A DNA stretch of 64,000 bases from Actinomyces sp. oral taxon 170 str. F0386 (GTDB taxonomy: Bacteria; Actinomycetota; Actinomycetes; Actinomycetales; Actinomycetaceae): assembly GCF_000195595.1 (NCBI RefSeq), contig NZ_GL882511.1:124001-188000 (forward strand). Direction: 5' to 3'. Positions 17,775 through 25,614 of this stretch are shown here, in pieces (position 1 is the stretch's first letter; each line of letters begins with the position of its first letter). The notes under the pieces were generated by a model that was not told where the DNA came from, made no database searches, and saw only the letters and a list, made by a program, of their open reading frames with translations. Made by a program: the position numbers and the translations under genes.

Positions 17775-19037
17775 ATGAACCGATCAGTATGGGCCGTGCG
17801 CTACCGTCGCCTCGGCAGGGATGCCGTCTTCCTCCTCCTCAGCTGGCCACTGAGCCTGCTCGCCTTCTGCCTCGCCGTGCCGCTGACCGTCCTCGGCGCG
17901 GGCACCGTCATCATCTGGGTGGGACTACTGGTGCTCGTCATCGACCTGAGCATCGCCGGGGGCTTCGCCAATATGGCCCGCCTCGCCGTGGCGCGTGTGG
18001 ACGGACGCGAGCCGGTGCCGGGCGGCTACCTCATCTCAGAGCCAGGAACCTCTGCGCGCCGTCGGCTCTTCCGGCGCCTGCGTGATCCTCAGCGCTGGAT
18101 GGACCTGCTGTGGACCATCGTCTACTTCCCGGTCTCCCTGGTCACTTGGATCCTCACCGTCGTGTGGCTGGCTCTGGCCGTGGGCGGCCTCCTCGCCCCT
18201 ATCGCCGATGTCATTACCGAATCAATCCTTGGAGACCAGCGCCAGGGTCTGTCCGATCTTCTGGGCCTGTATCCGCCCCTGCTCTGGGACGTCGTCATCG
18301 ATCTCGTAGGCGGCGTCATCTTCTCCCTGACCGCCCCCTTCGTCCTACGGGGCCTGGCCGCCATGCAGACGGGACTCATCCGAGGCATGCTCTCCTGGCG
18401 CAGTGAGGTCAGCCGCCTCCAGACCTCCCGGGCCGCCGTCCAGCGCGCCGAGGCCGACACCCGCCGCCGCCTCGAGCGCGACATCCACGATGGTCCCCAG
18501 CAGCGCCTCGTGCGCTTGCGTATGGACCTGGCCCGTGCCCAGCGCCAGGCCGAGAAGGACCCGGCGGCGGCCTCGGCGATCATCCAGGGTGCCATGGATC
18601 AGACCCAGCAGACCCTCGACGAGCTGCGCCAGCTCTCCCGAGGCATCGCACCACCCGTCCTCGTCGACCGTGGCCTGGCCGCCGCCATCACCGAGGCCGC
18701 CACCCGCTCCTCCGTGCCCGTCACGGTGAGCACCGAGCTGTCCGGGGTGGACCTGCCCGACCACGTCTCCCAGGCCGCCTACTTCGTCGTCAGCGAGTCC
18801 CTGGCCAACCTCAACAAGCACTCCGGGGCCACGGCCGCCGGCGTCGATGCCCGCGTCGTCGACGGCGCCCTGTACGTGGGGATCAGCGACAACGGCATAG
18901 GCGGGGCCTCGACCGCCAAGGGCCACGGCCTGGCCGGTCTGGTCGAGCGGATCAGCGGTGTCGACGGTAGGCTCACGGTCACGTCCCCGACCGGCGGGCC
19001 GACCATGGTGGAGGCGATGATCCCGTGCGCGTTCTGA
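17775..19037 (+). CDS. Sensor histidine kinase, NarL/DesK class with actinobacterial Sensor domain
   Basis: Membrane histidine kinase of 420 residues. The N-terminal 205 residues hold about four hydrophobic segments that resemble the actinobacterial putative 'Sensor' domain. A HisKA_3 dimerisation domain carries the phosphorylated histidine in ERDIHDGPQQRL (H238). The HATPase domain follows, with the N-box in ESLANLNKHSGAT and the G-box ISDNGIGGA. GAGGAGG lies upstream of the ATG. The last 13 bases overlap the downstream LuxR-type response regulator, its evident partner. The stimulus is unknown; kinases of this build often respond to envelope stress. Confidence 0.9.
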   Translation: MNRSVWAVRYRRLGRDAVFLLLSWPLSLLAFCLAVPLTVLGAGTVIIWVGLLVLVIDLSIAGGFANMARLAVARVDGREPVPGGYLISEPGTSARRRLFRRLRDPQRWMDLLWTIVYFPVSLVTWILTVVWLALAVGGLLAPIADVITESILGDQRQGLSDLLGLYPPLLWDVVIDLVGGVIFSLTAPFVLRGLAAMQTGLIRGMLSWRSEVSRLQTSRAAVQRAEADTRRRLERDIHDGPQQRLVRLRMDLARAQRQAEKDPAAASAIIQGAMDQTQQTLDELRQLSRGIAPPVLVDRGLAAAITEAATRSSVPVTVSTELSGVDLPDHVSQAAYFVVSESLANLNKHSGATAAGVDARVVDGALYVGISDNGIGGASTAKGHGLAGLVERISGVDGRLTVTSPTGGPTMVEAMIPCAF

Positions 19038-19669
19038 TCGCTGATGACTCCGTCCTCCTGCGCGAGGGACTGGCACTCATCCTGACCGACGGCGGCCACG
19101 AGGTCGTCGGAGGAGTGGGGGACGGCGAGGCCCTCGTGAGCGAGGCCCTGCGGTTGCGGCCCGACGTCGTCGTCGCCGACATCCGCATGCCGCCCTCCCA
19201 CACCGACGAGGGCCTGCGCGCCACCACCCGTATCCGCGCCCAGTGGCCGGGCGCGCCCATCCTGCTGCTGAGCCAGTACGTCGTCGCCGGCTACCTGCCC
19301 GACCTCCTGGCCGACGGCGGCGGGTCCCTGGGCTACCTCCTCAAGGACCGGGTTGGCGACATCGACGCCTTCCTCGGAGCGGTCGAGCGGGTGGCGCGCG
19401 GTGAGCTCGTCCTGGACCCCGACGTCGTCTCCCAGGTCCTCCAGCGAGGCCGGCGCGACGACCCTCTGCAGGAGCTCACGCCCCGCGAGCGGGAGGTGCT
19501 GGCGCTCATGGCCGAGGGGCGCACCAACGCCGGCATCGCCGAGATCATGGTGGTCACCGAGGGGGCGGTGGAGAAGCACACCCAGCGGATCTTCGCCAAG
19601 CTCGGCCTGCTACCCGACGCCGCCGTCCACCGCCGCGTCAAGGCCGTCCTGGCGCTGCTGTCGGCCTGA
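19025..19669 (+). CDS. NarL/LuxR-type response regulator
   Basis: DNA-binding response regulator of 214 residues, partner of the kinase it overlaps. The receiver domain has the acidic pair DD near residues 7-8, the phospho-acceptor D52 in VVVADIRMPPSH and the lysine in YLLKDRVGD. The C-terminal GerE-type helix-turn-helix reads LTPREREVLALMAEGRTNAGIAEIM and VEKHTQRIFAKLGL. The GTG start is inside the kinase gene. Targets are not evident; the neighbouring genes on the other strand encode an ABC importer. A bidirectional hairpin follows. Confidence 0.92.
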   Translation: MRVLIADDSVLLREGLALILTDGGHEVVGGVGDGEALVSEALRLRPDVVVADIRMPPSHTDEGLRATTRIRAQWPGAPILLLSQYVVAGYLPDLLADGGGSLGYLLKDRVGDIDAFLGAVERVARGELVLDPDVVSQVLQRGRRDDPLQELTPREREVLALMAEGRTNAGIAEIMVVTEGAVEKHTQRIFAKLGLLPDAAVHRRVKAVLALLSA

Positions 19670-19682
19670 ACAGCGTGCAATA

Positions 19683-19715
19683 CGCGGCCCCGAACCCGGT
19701 GGGATCGGGGCCGCG
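19683..19715. terminator. Bidirectional hairpin between convergent genes
   Basis: CGCGGCCCCGA (19683-19693) and TCGGGGCCGCG (19705-19715) are perfect 11-bp arms around an 11-nt loop, between the convergent response regulator and solute-binding lipoprotein genes. It probably ends both transcripts. Confidence 0.75.
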
Positions 19716-19762
19716 AGCAGCTTCCGAGAGCGTCAGTGCCGTCGGGGACGACGCCGGAGTCG

Positions 19763-20881
19763 CTACTGGGGATCCTTGGCCGCTATGATGAGCTTCACCT
19801 CGTCGTCGGTCAGGTCGTAGCTGAGATAGGTCTTGTAGAAGGTCTTCACCTTCTCCTCGATCTTGAGGTCGGGGAAGAGATCCGGGTGGAGGAGGGCTGA
19901 GACCCACTGCACCTGAAGAAGCTCCTCAACGCCGTAGCGGTCCCAGCCGAAGACACCCTTGGGGTTGACGTAGACCTTCTGATCCTGGACTGCCTTGATA
20001 CTCGCCCAGTTCGGGTCGGCGAGGATCTGCTCGGCCTCCCCGGCCTTGCCCGTGATGATGACATCGGGGTTCCAGGAAAGGATCTGCTCCATCGTGAACT
20101 GGGCCTGGGCGTTGCCCTTCGTCGATACGTCGACGGCGTTCCTCGCACCGGCCGTCTTGATCCACTCGTCCATGATGGTGCCGGTGCCGTCGAGGTTCAG
20201 GGTGTAGACACTGCCGCCGTGCATAACCGTGGGGCGCTGGTCATCGCTCAGGCCGTCGGTCTTCGCCTTGACATCCTTGACCGCCTGATCCAGCTCGGCG
20301 TTGTACTTCTCGGCGATCTTAGGGGCGTCCCCGCCGAAGACCTGCGCGGTCATCGTGATGGACTTCTTCATGTCCTCATAGGTCTGGAACATGCAGTTGA
20401 CCACCGGGATGCCGACCTCCGTGGCCTTGTCCCGCAGGGTCTCCTTGGAGTCGAAGATGACTTGAGGATTCAGCGCTGCCAGGTCCTCGAAGTTGAAGTC
20501 GTCCCCGAATGTCGAGGTCGCCTTCGACATGTTCGGGCAGACCTTGTACATCCAGGGGAACTTCTTGGGATCACAGTGCGTGGCGACAAGCCCCTTGGCT
20601 CCGGTGAGCATGATCGTCACCTCGTTGTGGGCGTACCAGCCGTCCGCATAGGCGGTCGGGTTCGTGGGCACCTCGACCTGCGTGCCGTTCATATCGGTGA
20701 TGGTCTGGGTGCCCGCTGAGGCCGAGGCGCTGCCGCCCGTCTTGGGAGACTTGGAGCCGCAGGCGGCCAGCAGGCTCAGCCCGACGGCGCTCCCCGCCCC
20801 GGCGCCGGTGAGCCTGAGCAGGTCGCGGCGGGACAGCGGTGAGGAGGATGAAGATACGGATGAAGGACGAGGTGAGGTCAT
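19763..20881 (-). CDS. Iron-siderophore/cobalamin-type ABC transporter substrate-binding lipoprotein
   Basis: Extracytoplasmic solute-binding lipoprotein of 372 residues. The signal has a twin-arginine motif (SRRDLLRLTG) and the lipobox LLAAC with C41. The mature part is a periplasmic-binding (FecB/BtuF-like) fold: VEVPTNPTAYADGWYAHNEVT near the start, NPQVIFDSKE in the middle, and WNPDVIITG and VYVNPKGVFGWDRYGVEELLQ near the end. The partner ATPase and FecCD permease are encoded just upstream on the same strand. A His/Cys-containing loop (THCDPKKFPWMYKVCPN) may contact the ligand. The ligand could be a ferric siderophore, heme or cobalamin. GGAG precedes the ATG. Confidence 0.87.
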   Translation of the reverse strand: MTSPRPSSVSSSSSPLSRRDLLRLTGAGAGSAVGLSLLAACGSKSPKTGGSASASAGTQTITDMNGTQVEVPTNPTAYADGWYAHNEVTIMLTGAKGLVATHCDPKKFPWMYKVCPNMSKATSTFGDDFNFEDLAALNPQVIFDSKETLRDKATEVGIPVVNCMFQTYEDMKKSITMTAQVFGGDAPKIAEKYNAELDQAVKDVKAKTDGLSDDQRPTVMHGGSVYTLNLDGTGTIMDEWIKTAGARNAVDVSTKGNAQAQFTMEQILSWNPDVIITGKAGEAEQILADPNWASIKAVQDQKVYVNPKGVFGWDRYGVEELLQVQWVSALLHPDLFPDLKIEEKVKTFYKTYLSYDLTDDEVKLIIAAKDPQ

Positions 20882-20949
20882 AGATACTCCTTGGGGGAGT
20901 GCGGAGGTTGACGCGATCGGTTCGGTGAACCCGCGCCCTCCTGTAATTC

Positions 20950-20964
20950 ACTATATGAGATATA
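20950..20964 (-). promoter_or_regulatory. Possible promoter/operator of the binding-protein gene
   Basis: The 122-bp gap upstream of the lipoprotein gene has an AT-rich island. On the minus strand it contains TATAGT (20950-20955), a fair -10 box, overlapping a small dyad TATAT-GAG-ATATA (20952-20964). This suggests that the gene has its own promoter besides read-through from the ATPase gene. No DtxR/IdeR-type iron box was recognised. Confidence 0.35.
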
Positions 20965-21003
20965 AGGTGGGATCGTGATCAATCCGCCGTGAGACATGGG
21001 GGC

Positions 21004-21849
21004 TCAGACGAGGTAGAGGGAGGGTAGGCAGGTTCGCATTGCCTCACCGTCGGGACTTGTGGCCTCCAGGACCCGTACTCGCGTGCCGTAAGCGGCCCGG
21101 AGGTTGTCCTCGGTGAGCACCTCGTCGACCGGGCCGGAGAGAATCTCCCGGTCCCGGGTGATGAGAACGGCCCGAGTCGCCACCAGGAAGGCATGATCCG
21201 GGTTGTGCGAGGTCATGAGAACTCCGTGGCGCTCATCGGCCAGGTCTCGTACACAGCGCAGAACCGTTGCCTGGTTGCGTAGGTCGAGGGCTGCCGCAGG
21301 CTCGTCCATGACCAGGATCCTCCCGTCCTGGACCAGGGCGCGGGCGATGAGCGCCATCTGCTGCTCGCCGCCGGAGAGCTCGGTGAAGGGGCGCGCGGAC
21401 AGGTGCGCGATTCCCAGCCTGTCCAGGACCTCCTCGGTTCGCCGGCGGTCCCGACGGGAGGGGGAGTCGAGCAGGCCCAGGCGTGAGACGCAGCCCGTCA
21501 GGGCGACGTCGAACACGGAGAAGGCGAACGGCGGTTCGTGCAGCTGTGGGACGTAGGCGATGTGGCGGGCCATCTCGCGGCGGGAGAGGCGCGATCGTTC
21601 TCGGCTGCTGATCTCTACCCGGCCCTCGACCGGCGGTAGGCTACCCAGCAGCGTGCGGAAGAGGGTCGTCTTGCCGACGCCGTTGGGCCCTAGGAGGCAG
21701 AGCACCTCACCAGTGCGGACCTCCAGGTCGACTCCGGTCAGGATGGCCTTGCTGCGGTAACCGCAGGACAGGTTCCTCGCTGTGACGGTGGGGCGCTCGG
21801 GAGGTTCAGGGCGGTCCTTGCCTGATGCTCGGTCCTCGGGACGACTCAC
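21004..21849 (-). CDS. ABC transporter ATP-binding protein (iron/cobalamin type)
   Basis: Cytoplasmic ATPase of an importer, 281 residues. Motifs are Walker A GPNGVGKTT, signature LSGGEQQMALIARAL, Walker B ILVMDEP, and the switch histidine in LMTSHNPDH. It resembles FecE/BtuD. The frame is open further upstream, but the GTG at 21849 overlaps the permease stop as GTGA and gives a normal-length protein, so I chose it. It is translationally coupled to the permease gene. Confidence 0.9.
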   Translation of the reverse strand: MSRPEDRASGKDRPEPPERPTVTARNLSCGYRSKAILTGVDLEVRTGEVLCLLGPNGVGKTTLFRTLLGSLPPVEGRVEISSRERSRLSRREMARHIAYVPQLHEPPFAFSVFDVALTGCVSRLGLLDSPSRRDRRRTEEVLDRLGIAHLSARPFTELSGGEQQMALIARALVQDGRILVMDEPAAALDLRNQATVLRCVRDLADERHGVLMTSHNPDHAFLVATRAVLITRDREILSGPVDEVLTEDNLRAAYGTRVRVLEATSPDGEAMRTCLPSLYLV

Positions 21850-22898
21850 TCTCGGCCCCCTTGCTGGGTGCGCAGAAGGATGATGAAGAACAGCGGGGCG
21901 CCGATGACGCTGGTGAGGATACCCAGCGGGATCTCGGAGGGCATGACGGAGCGGCATACCGTATCGACCGCGATGAGGAAGGCTCCGCCCAAGATGACGG
22001 ACAGGGGGACGACGATCCGGTTGTCCGGGCCCGCGACGAAGCGCACCACGTGCGGCATGATGAGGCCGATCCAGCCGATGACGCCCGAGATCGCTACGCA
22101 GGAAGCGGTGAGCAGGGTCGCGCAGACGATGCAGACCAGGCGCAGCGCGGCGACGTTGACCCCCAGCGATTCGGCCTCCTCGTCCCCGAAGGCCAGGATG
22201 TTAAAGCGCCACCTCAGGGCCAGGAGCGGGACGACGCTCAGGATGAAGGGAATCGCGAAGAGCCTCAGGTCGCTCCATGTCACCTTGGCGATGGATCCCA
22301 TGAGCCAGTACGTGATCTCCGGGAGCTTGGAGTCGGGGTCCGCCGTGTACTTGATCGTGGAGACGAAGGCTTGAAAGAGGGCCGAGACGATCATGCCGCA
22401 CAGGACCAGCAGCAGAACCTGGTTGGTTCCGCGCCCGATGCTCCGGGCTGCCGCGCAGGTGACGAAGACGGCAGCCAGTCCTCCACCGAAGGCCGCTGCC
22501 TGAACCGGCAGGTGCCCCAGGGAGAACAGCAGCGCCAGGGCCGCCCCGAAAGAGGCGCCTGTGCTCGCACCCAGGATGTCGGGGGAGACCATGGGGTTGC
22601 GGAACAGACCCTGATAGGTGGTTCCCGAGACCGCCAGGGCGGCTCCGATCACGGCCGCCGCGATGACGCGGGGCAGGCGGATGTTGAGGACGATATTGCG
22701 CGATATGAGGGGCGTGTGGCCGTCGCCGGTGGCCGACTGCCACAGGACGTCGATGACGGTGCCGGGTGAGAGCATCGCCCGGCCCACCGCCATGGCTCCC
22801 ACTGCGACGGCGACGAGAAGGACGAGACTGACGACAGTGAGCGTCAGGTGCTTGAGAAGGTGGCCGCTGGCCGCAGGCGGGGCAAATGGCACACGCAT
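21846..22898 (-). CDS. FecCD-family ABC transporter permease
   Basis: Inner-membrane permease of 350 residues with about ten hydrophobic segments. FecCD/BtuC hallmarks include LPRVIAAAVIGAALAVSGTTYQGLFRNPMVSPDILGASTGA and GVIGWIGLIMPHVVRFVAGPDNR, the loop that contacts the ATPase. It works with the adjacent ATPase and the lipoprotein to import a metal chelate. The ATG lies 9 bases downstream of the yajQ stop on the same strand, so read-through from yajQ is likely. Confidence 0.92.
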   Translation of the reverse strand: MRVPFAPPAASGHLLKHLTLTVVSLVLLVAVAVGAMAVGRAMLSPGTVIDVLWQSATGDGHTPLISRNIVLNIRLPRVIAAAVIGAALAVSGTTYQGLFRNPMVSPDILGASTGASFGAALALLFSLGHLPVQAAAFGGGLAAVFVTCAAARSIGRGTNQVLLLVLCGMIVSALFQAFVSTIKYTADPDSKLPEITYWLMGSIAKVTWSDLRLFAIPFILSVVPLLALRWRFNILAFGDEEAESLGVNVAALRLVCIVCATLLTASCVAISGVIGWIGLIMPHVVRFVAGPDNRIVVPLSVILGGAFLIAVDTVCRSVMPSEIPLGILTSVIGAPLFFIILLRTQQGGRE

Positions 22899-22907
22899 CG
22901 GCCCGAC

Positions 22908-23405
22908 TCAGCGATAGTTGATGAACTGGAGAGCGGCGTCGACGTCGAGGTTCTTCAGCAGGGCGATGACCGACTGGAGGTCGTCGCGGGACTTGGAGGT
23001 CACGCGCACCTCGTCGCCCTGGATCGTGGCCTTGACGCTCTTGGGGCCCTCGTCCCGAATCGCCTTGGTGATCCTCTTGGCCACCTCCTGAGTGAGCCCC
23101 TCGCGCAGGGGGCAGGCCAGGCGGTAGATCTTGCCTGAGGGGCGCGGCTCCTTATCTCCCAGATCCAGGGCCTTGAGGGAGACGCCGCGGCGGAAGAGCT
23201 TGGACTCCAGGACGTCCAGGATCGCCAGGACCCGCTCGGCCGTGTTGGCCTCCAGGATGATGGTGTCGCCGGACAGGCTCACGGAGGCGTCGACGTCGCG
23301 GAAGTCATAACGCTGGGAGATCTCCTTGGCGCACTGGTTGACGGCGTTGTCCACCTCCTGGCGATCGAGGCGGGAGACGACGTCGAAGGAGGAGTCGTTG
23401 GCCAT
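22908..23405 (-). CDS. yajQ: YajQ family nucleotide-binding protein
   Basis: Small cytoplasmic protein of 165 residues, the family length. Hallmarks are the start [22 protein letters not shown], the central [17 protein letters not shown] and the C-terminal [22 protein letters not shown] followed by a terminal FINYR. The family has two ferredoxin-like halves. In Xanthomonas a YajQ protein binds cyclic di-GMP; the role in Gram-positives is not established. The ATG at 23405 is preceded by GGAAAGGA. It lies upstream of the FecCD importer genes with only a 9-base gap. Confidence 0.93.
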   Translation of the reverse strand: MANDSSFDVVSRLDRQEVDNAVNQCAKEISQRYDFRDVDASVSLSGDTIILEANTAERVLAILDVLESKLFRRGVSLKALDLGDKEPRPSGKIYRLACPLREGLTQEVAKRITKAIRDEGPKSVKATIQGDEVRVTSKSRDDLQSVIALLKNLDVDAALQFINYR

Positions 23406-23564
23406 GGCGGTAGTCCTTTCCGGGGTAGGGACTTCAGTCGACCCGAGTCTAGGCGGGTTGTTCTGTGAGGAGGGTCCTACAGGGGCGATTGGCGCCGCGC
23501 GTCGCCGCCTTGCTATTCTTCCACGGCGCCAAGCGATGGCCGAGAGGCCGGAGCGCGGAGCCAA

Positions 23565-23646
23565 GGCGGGTTGCCCGAGCGGCCAATGGGAGCTGACTGT
23601 AAATCAGCCGCGTAATGCTACGGGGGTTCGAATCCCTCACCCGCCA
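23565..23646 (+). tRNA. tRNA-Tyr (GTA)
   Basis: The acceptor stem GGCGGGT/ACCCGCC closes the molecule. The anticodon stem-loop CTGA-CTGTAAA-TCAG carries GTA at 23599-23601, there is a long class II variable arm, and the T-loop is TTCGAAT. The discriminator is A; CCA is not encoded. Confidence 0.97.
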
Positions 23647-23757
23647 CGCTGATCACTCGTTGATCGCACCTCGCCTCCCGGCGAGACCCGCAGTGAGCGA
23701 AGCCACGGCGGACCGAATTGCCAGAGAGGTTCGGATCTGCCTACGATTCGGCTCGTT

Positions 23758-23830
23758 GCCCCGATAGCTCAGTCGGCAGAGCGTCTCCATGGTAAGGAGA
23801 AGGTCAAGGGTTCGATTCCCTTTCGGGGCT
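23758..23830 (+). tRNA. tRNA-Thr (GGT)
   Basis: The acceptor stem GCCCCGA/TCGGGGC is perfect. The anticodon stem-loop TCTCC-ATGGTAA-GGAGA carries GGT at 23791-23793, and the T-arm is AAGGG-TTCGATT-CCCTT. The discriminator is U; CCA is not encoded. Confidence 0.97.
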
Positions 23831-23838
23831 CTCGCAGC

Positions 23839-23855
23839 GGGGGCCACTGGCCCCC
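23839..23855 (+). other. Hairpin between tRNA-Thr and tRNA-Met
   Basis: GGGGGCC-ACT-GGCCCCC is a perfect 7-bp stem with a 3-nt loop, 9 bases after tRNA-Thr and 14 before tRNA-Met. It may be a terminator or a processing signal in a tRNA precursor. Confidence 0.5.
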
Positions 23856-23868
23856 ATTGTGTTCCTAT

Positions 23869-23942
23869 GGCGAGGTAGCTCAGCTGGTTAGAGCGCACGA
23901 CTCATAATCGTGAGGTCGAGGGTTCGAGTCCCTCCCCCGCTA
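23869..23942 (+). tRNA. tRNA-Met (CAT), elongator type
   Basis: The anticodon stem-loop CACGA-CTCATAA-TCGTG carries CAT at 23903-23905. The D-arm is GCTC/GAGC and the T-arm GAGGG-TTCGAGT-CCCTC. The acceptor stem GGCGAGG/CCCCGCT has the usual G1-U72 pair of actinobacterial elongator tRNA-Met, but also an A5-C68 mismatch. CCA is not encoded. Confidence 0.93.
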
Positions 23943-24003
23943 CGCAAGTTTTCGAGTACAGCGCACCCGTCGCATGCTCGAGGATCGACACGAGGAGACA
24001 AAC

Positions 24004-24174
24004 GTGGCCAGCAAGTCCGCCGACGTTCGCCCCAAGATCACTCTGGCCTGCTCGGAGTGCAAGGAGCGCAACTACATCACCAAGAAGAACCGTCGGAACA
24101 CCCCCGACCGTCTCAGCATCGCCAAGTTCTGCGCTCGCTGCGGCAAGCACACCGAGCACCGCGAGACCCGCTGA
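24004..24174 (+). CDS. rpmG: 50S ribosomal protein L33, zinc-binding form
   Basis: Large-subunit ribosomal protein near the E site, 56 residues. Two CxxC zinc motifs are visible (CSECK and CARCGKH), so this is the zinc-containing paralogue type. The GTG at 24004 is chosen because GAGGAGAC lies about 6-10 bases upstream and the length fits the family; the frame is open from 23974. It sits directly downstream of tRNA-Met and is followed by a hairpin terminator and a MaoC-like gene, an arrangement like rpmG-hadA in mycobacteria. Confidence 0.96.
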   Translation: MASKSADVRPKITLACSECKERNYITKKNRRNTPDRLSIAKFCARCGKHTEHRETR

Positions 24175-24214
24175 GCAGCGCGTTCCGATCCCGGTCGTAG
24201 CGGCTCGGGAGCAG

Positions 24215-24240
24215 GCCCCGTCGACATGATTCGGCGGGGC
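24215..24240 (+). terminator. Hairpin terminator after rpmG
   Basis: GCCCCGTCGA (24215-24224) pairs with TCGGCGGGGC (24231-24240) with one mismatch around a 6-nt loop, followed by TTCGTCGT. Confidence 0.65.
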
Positions 24241-24267
24241 TTCGTCGTATCCGAGACGGGCGCCGCC

Positions 24268-24273
24268 TAGCAT
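24268..24273 (+). promoter_or_regulatory. -10 box for leaderless MaoC-like gene
   Basis: TAGCAT ends 7 nt before the GTG at 24281, with no ribosome binding site between. Confidence 0.5.
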
Positions 24274-24280
24274 CGGTGAC

Positions 24281-25111
24281 GTGAACGCCTCCCGTCTCTC
24301 CGACGACGCCGTCGAGCGGCTCGCAGCGGTCCTGGCCGAGGTTCTTGCGACAGGATCGCCCGATCCCTCCAGTCCATCTGAGCCGTCTGAAGCATCTGGG
24401 GCCGAGGTTCGCCGTCTGGCCCTGCGCGGTGCGGCGGCGATTCTCCCCGCCGTCCTGGCCATGCAACAGGTCCAGGAGTGGGTTCGGATCCGCGGGGGAG
24501 TCGCCTGGGGCGGCCTGCTGCACCGTCGCTGTGTCATGGTTCCGACCCCCTTGCGTGTCGATGCTGCTGGGCCGCCCTTCAGCGTCGGGGGGACCACGGT
24601 TCGGCGGGCTGACCGCTCCGGGTGGGAGCTCCTGCGGGCAACAACTGAGGTGAGCGCGGGAGGGTGCCACTGGCAGGTGACCCATGACCTCGCCCGCCGC
24701 ACCTCGGTGCATTGGGCGGCCGCGACTGGGGCGGGAAAACTCACGGATCCCGGGGATGGATTTGATCTGCCGTCCGGTGGCAGATTCTACCGACTGGCAT
24801 ACCGCGACATCCGCTCCTGGGCGGAGGCAACCGGGGACCGCAACCCCATCCACCTCCTACCTGGCGGGGCGGTCGAGGCAGGGCTGCGAACCGGTCCCGA
24901 CGACGTCGTGGCTCACGGTCTCCTCATCGCTGCACTCAGCCTCGCTGTCGTTCAGCCTTCGACAGATCGGCGTATTTCCTTGAGATTCATTGGTTCTGTT
25001 GATGTTCCTGCGTCACCTCGCAGTGGGGTGGAGGCGTGGGCGACGGTCGCCGTCGAGCCTGGCACCGGTGTCGTCATCCAGGATCGATGCCCTGTTCTGC
25101 GGCGCGGGTAA
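24281..25111 (+). CDS. MaoC-like (hotdog) dehydratase-family protein
   Basis: Predicted cytoplasmic protein of 276 residues. The C-terminal half has the MaoC/R-hydratase signature YRDIRSWAEATGDRNPIHLLPGGAVEAG (catalytic Asp and His in the D-x4-H arrangement) and later VAHGLLIAALSLA. The N-terminal half looks like a degenerate second hotdog, giving the double-hotdog layout of HadAB-type 3-hydroxyacyl dehydratases. Its position beside rpmG matches the hadA locus of mycobacteria. The role is probably in fatty acid or lipid metabolism; the substrate is unknown. A -10 box 7 nt upstream of the GTG suggests leaderless translation. Confidence 0.75.
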   Translation: MNASRLSDDAVERLAAVLAEVLATGSPDPSSPSEPSEASGAEVRRLALRGAAAILPAVLAMQQVQEWVRIRGGVAWGGLLHRRCVMVPTPLRVDAAGPPFSVGGTTVRRADRSGWELLRATTEVSAGGCHWQVTHDLARRTSVHWAAATGAGKLTDPGDGFDLPSGGRFYRLAYRDIRSWAEATGDRNPIHLLPGGAVEAGLRTGPDDVVAHGLLIAALSLAVVQPSTDRRISLRFIGSVDVPASPRSGVEAWATVAVEPGTGVVIQDRCPVLRRG

Positions 25112-25614
25112 CGGTGCCCGGACCGCGTCGGGCACAAGAGGACGGTTGTGGGCGCTGATCGATCTCCTATCGCCGTATGAGGAAATAATGATTACCACTG
25201 AAGGTAATTCTGACGGCGATTCGCTGTTGTCTTGATGATGGCGAGATGAGAAGGTGGAAACGAATTGTTGACCCCCTCCGATCATCGGTCAGTGGGGATG
25301 ATAGCGTAACAAAGGTGGGTAATTATATTGTCAATCTGATGGATGTCAGGGTGACGCCGAGGTGGTGCGGAAATTTCTTTCCCGGGAAGGTGGTGTCCGC
25401 CGCGTTTCGCGCTATGTCAGTGAAAGGTGTCGACGATGGAGATGGTGTGGCGGTTGTTGGATGTTCTGAGCGGCGGTGCCGACATGCTGTCGGTCTGACC
25501 GAGTGTGATAAAAATGAACCAGAGTTGCACTTGTAGGAAAGCCAAAGGCAGACGGCAAGTGAGCGCTTAAGGGTTCGCGACCTATCCGGGTCGGTGCTGA
25601 GAGGAGTCGATAAG
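25112..25614. other. 503-bp AT-richer intergenic region with hairpins
   Basis: No convincing gene; a 96-codon frame at 25246-25536 has no protein-like features. It begins with a hairpin GTGCCCG/CGGGCAC (25114-25120 and 25129-25135), a likely terminator for the MaoC-like gene. ATTACC/GGTAAT (25191-25196 and 25203-25208) and the 10-bp palindrome TTCCCGGGAA (25379-25388) could be operators for the downstream MarR gene. Composition is visibly less GC-rich than in the flanking genes. Confidence 0.55.

Noticed and set aside
20882-21003. Iron-dependent DtxR/IdeR operator upstream of the binding-protein gene
   Set aside because: No sequence close to the TTAGGTTAGSCTAACCTAA consensus is present; only a short TATAT-GAG-ATATA dyad was seen.
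25246-25536. A 96-codon frame in the gap before the MarR gene
   Set aside because: No recognisable features and no good start; the region looks regulatory.
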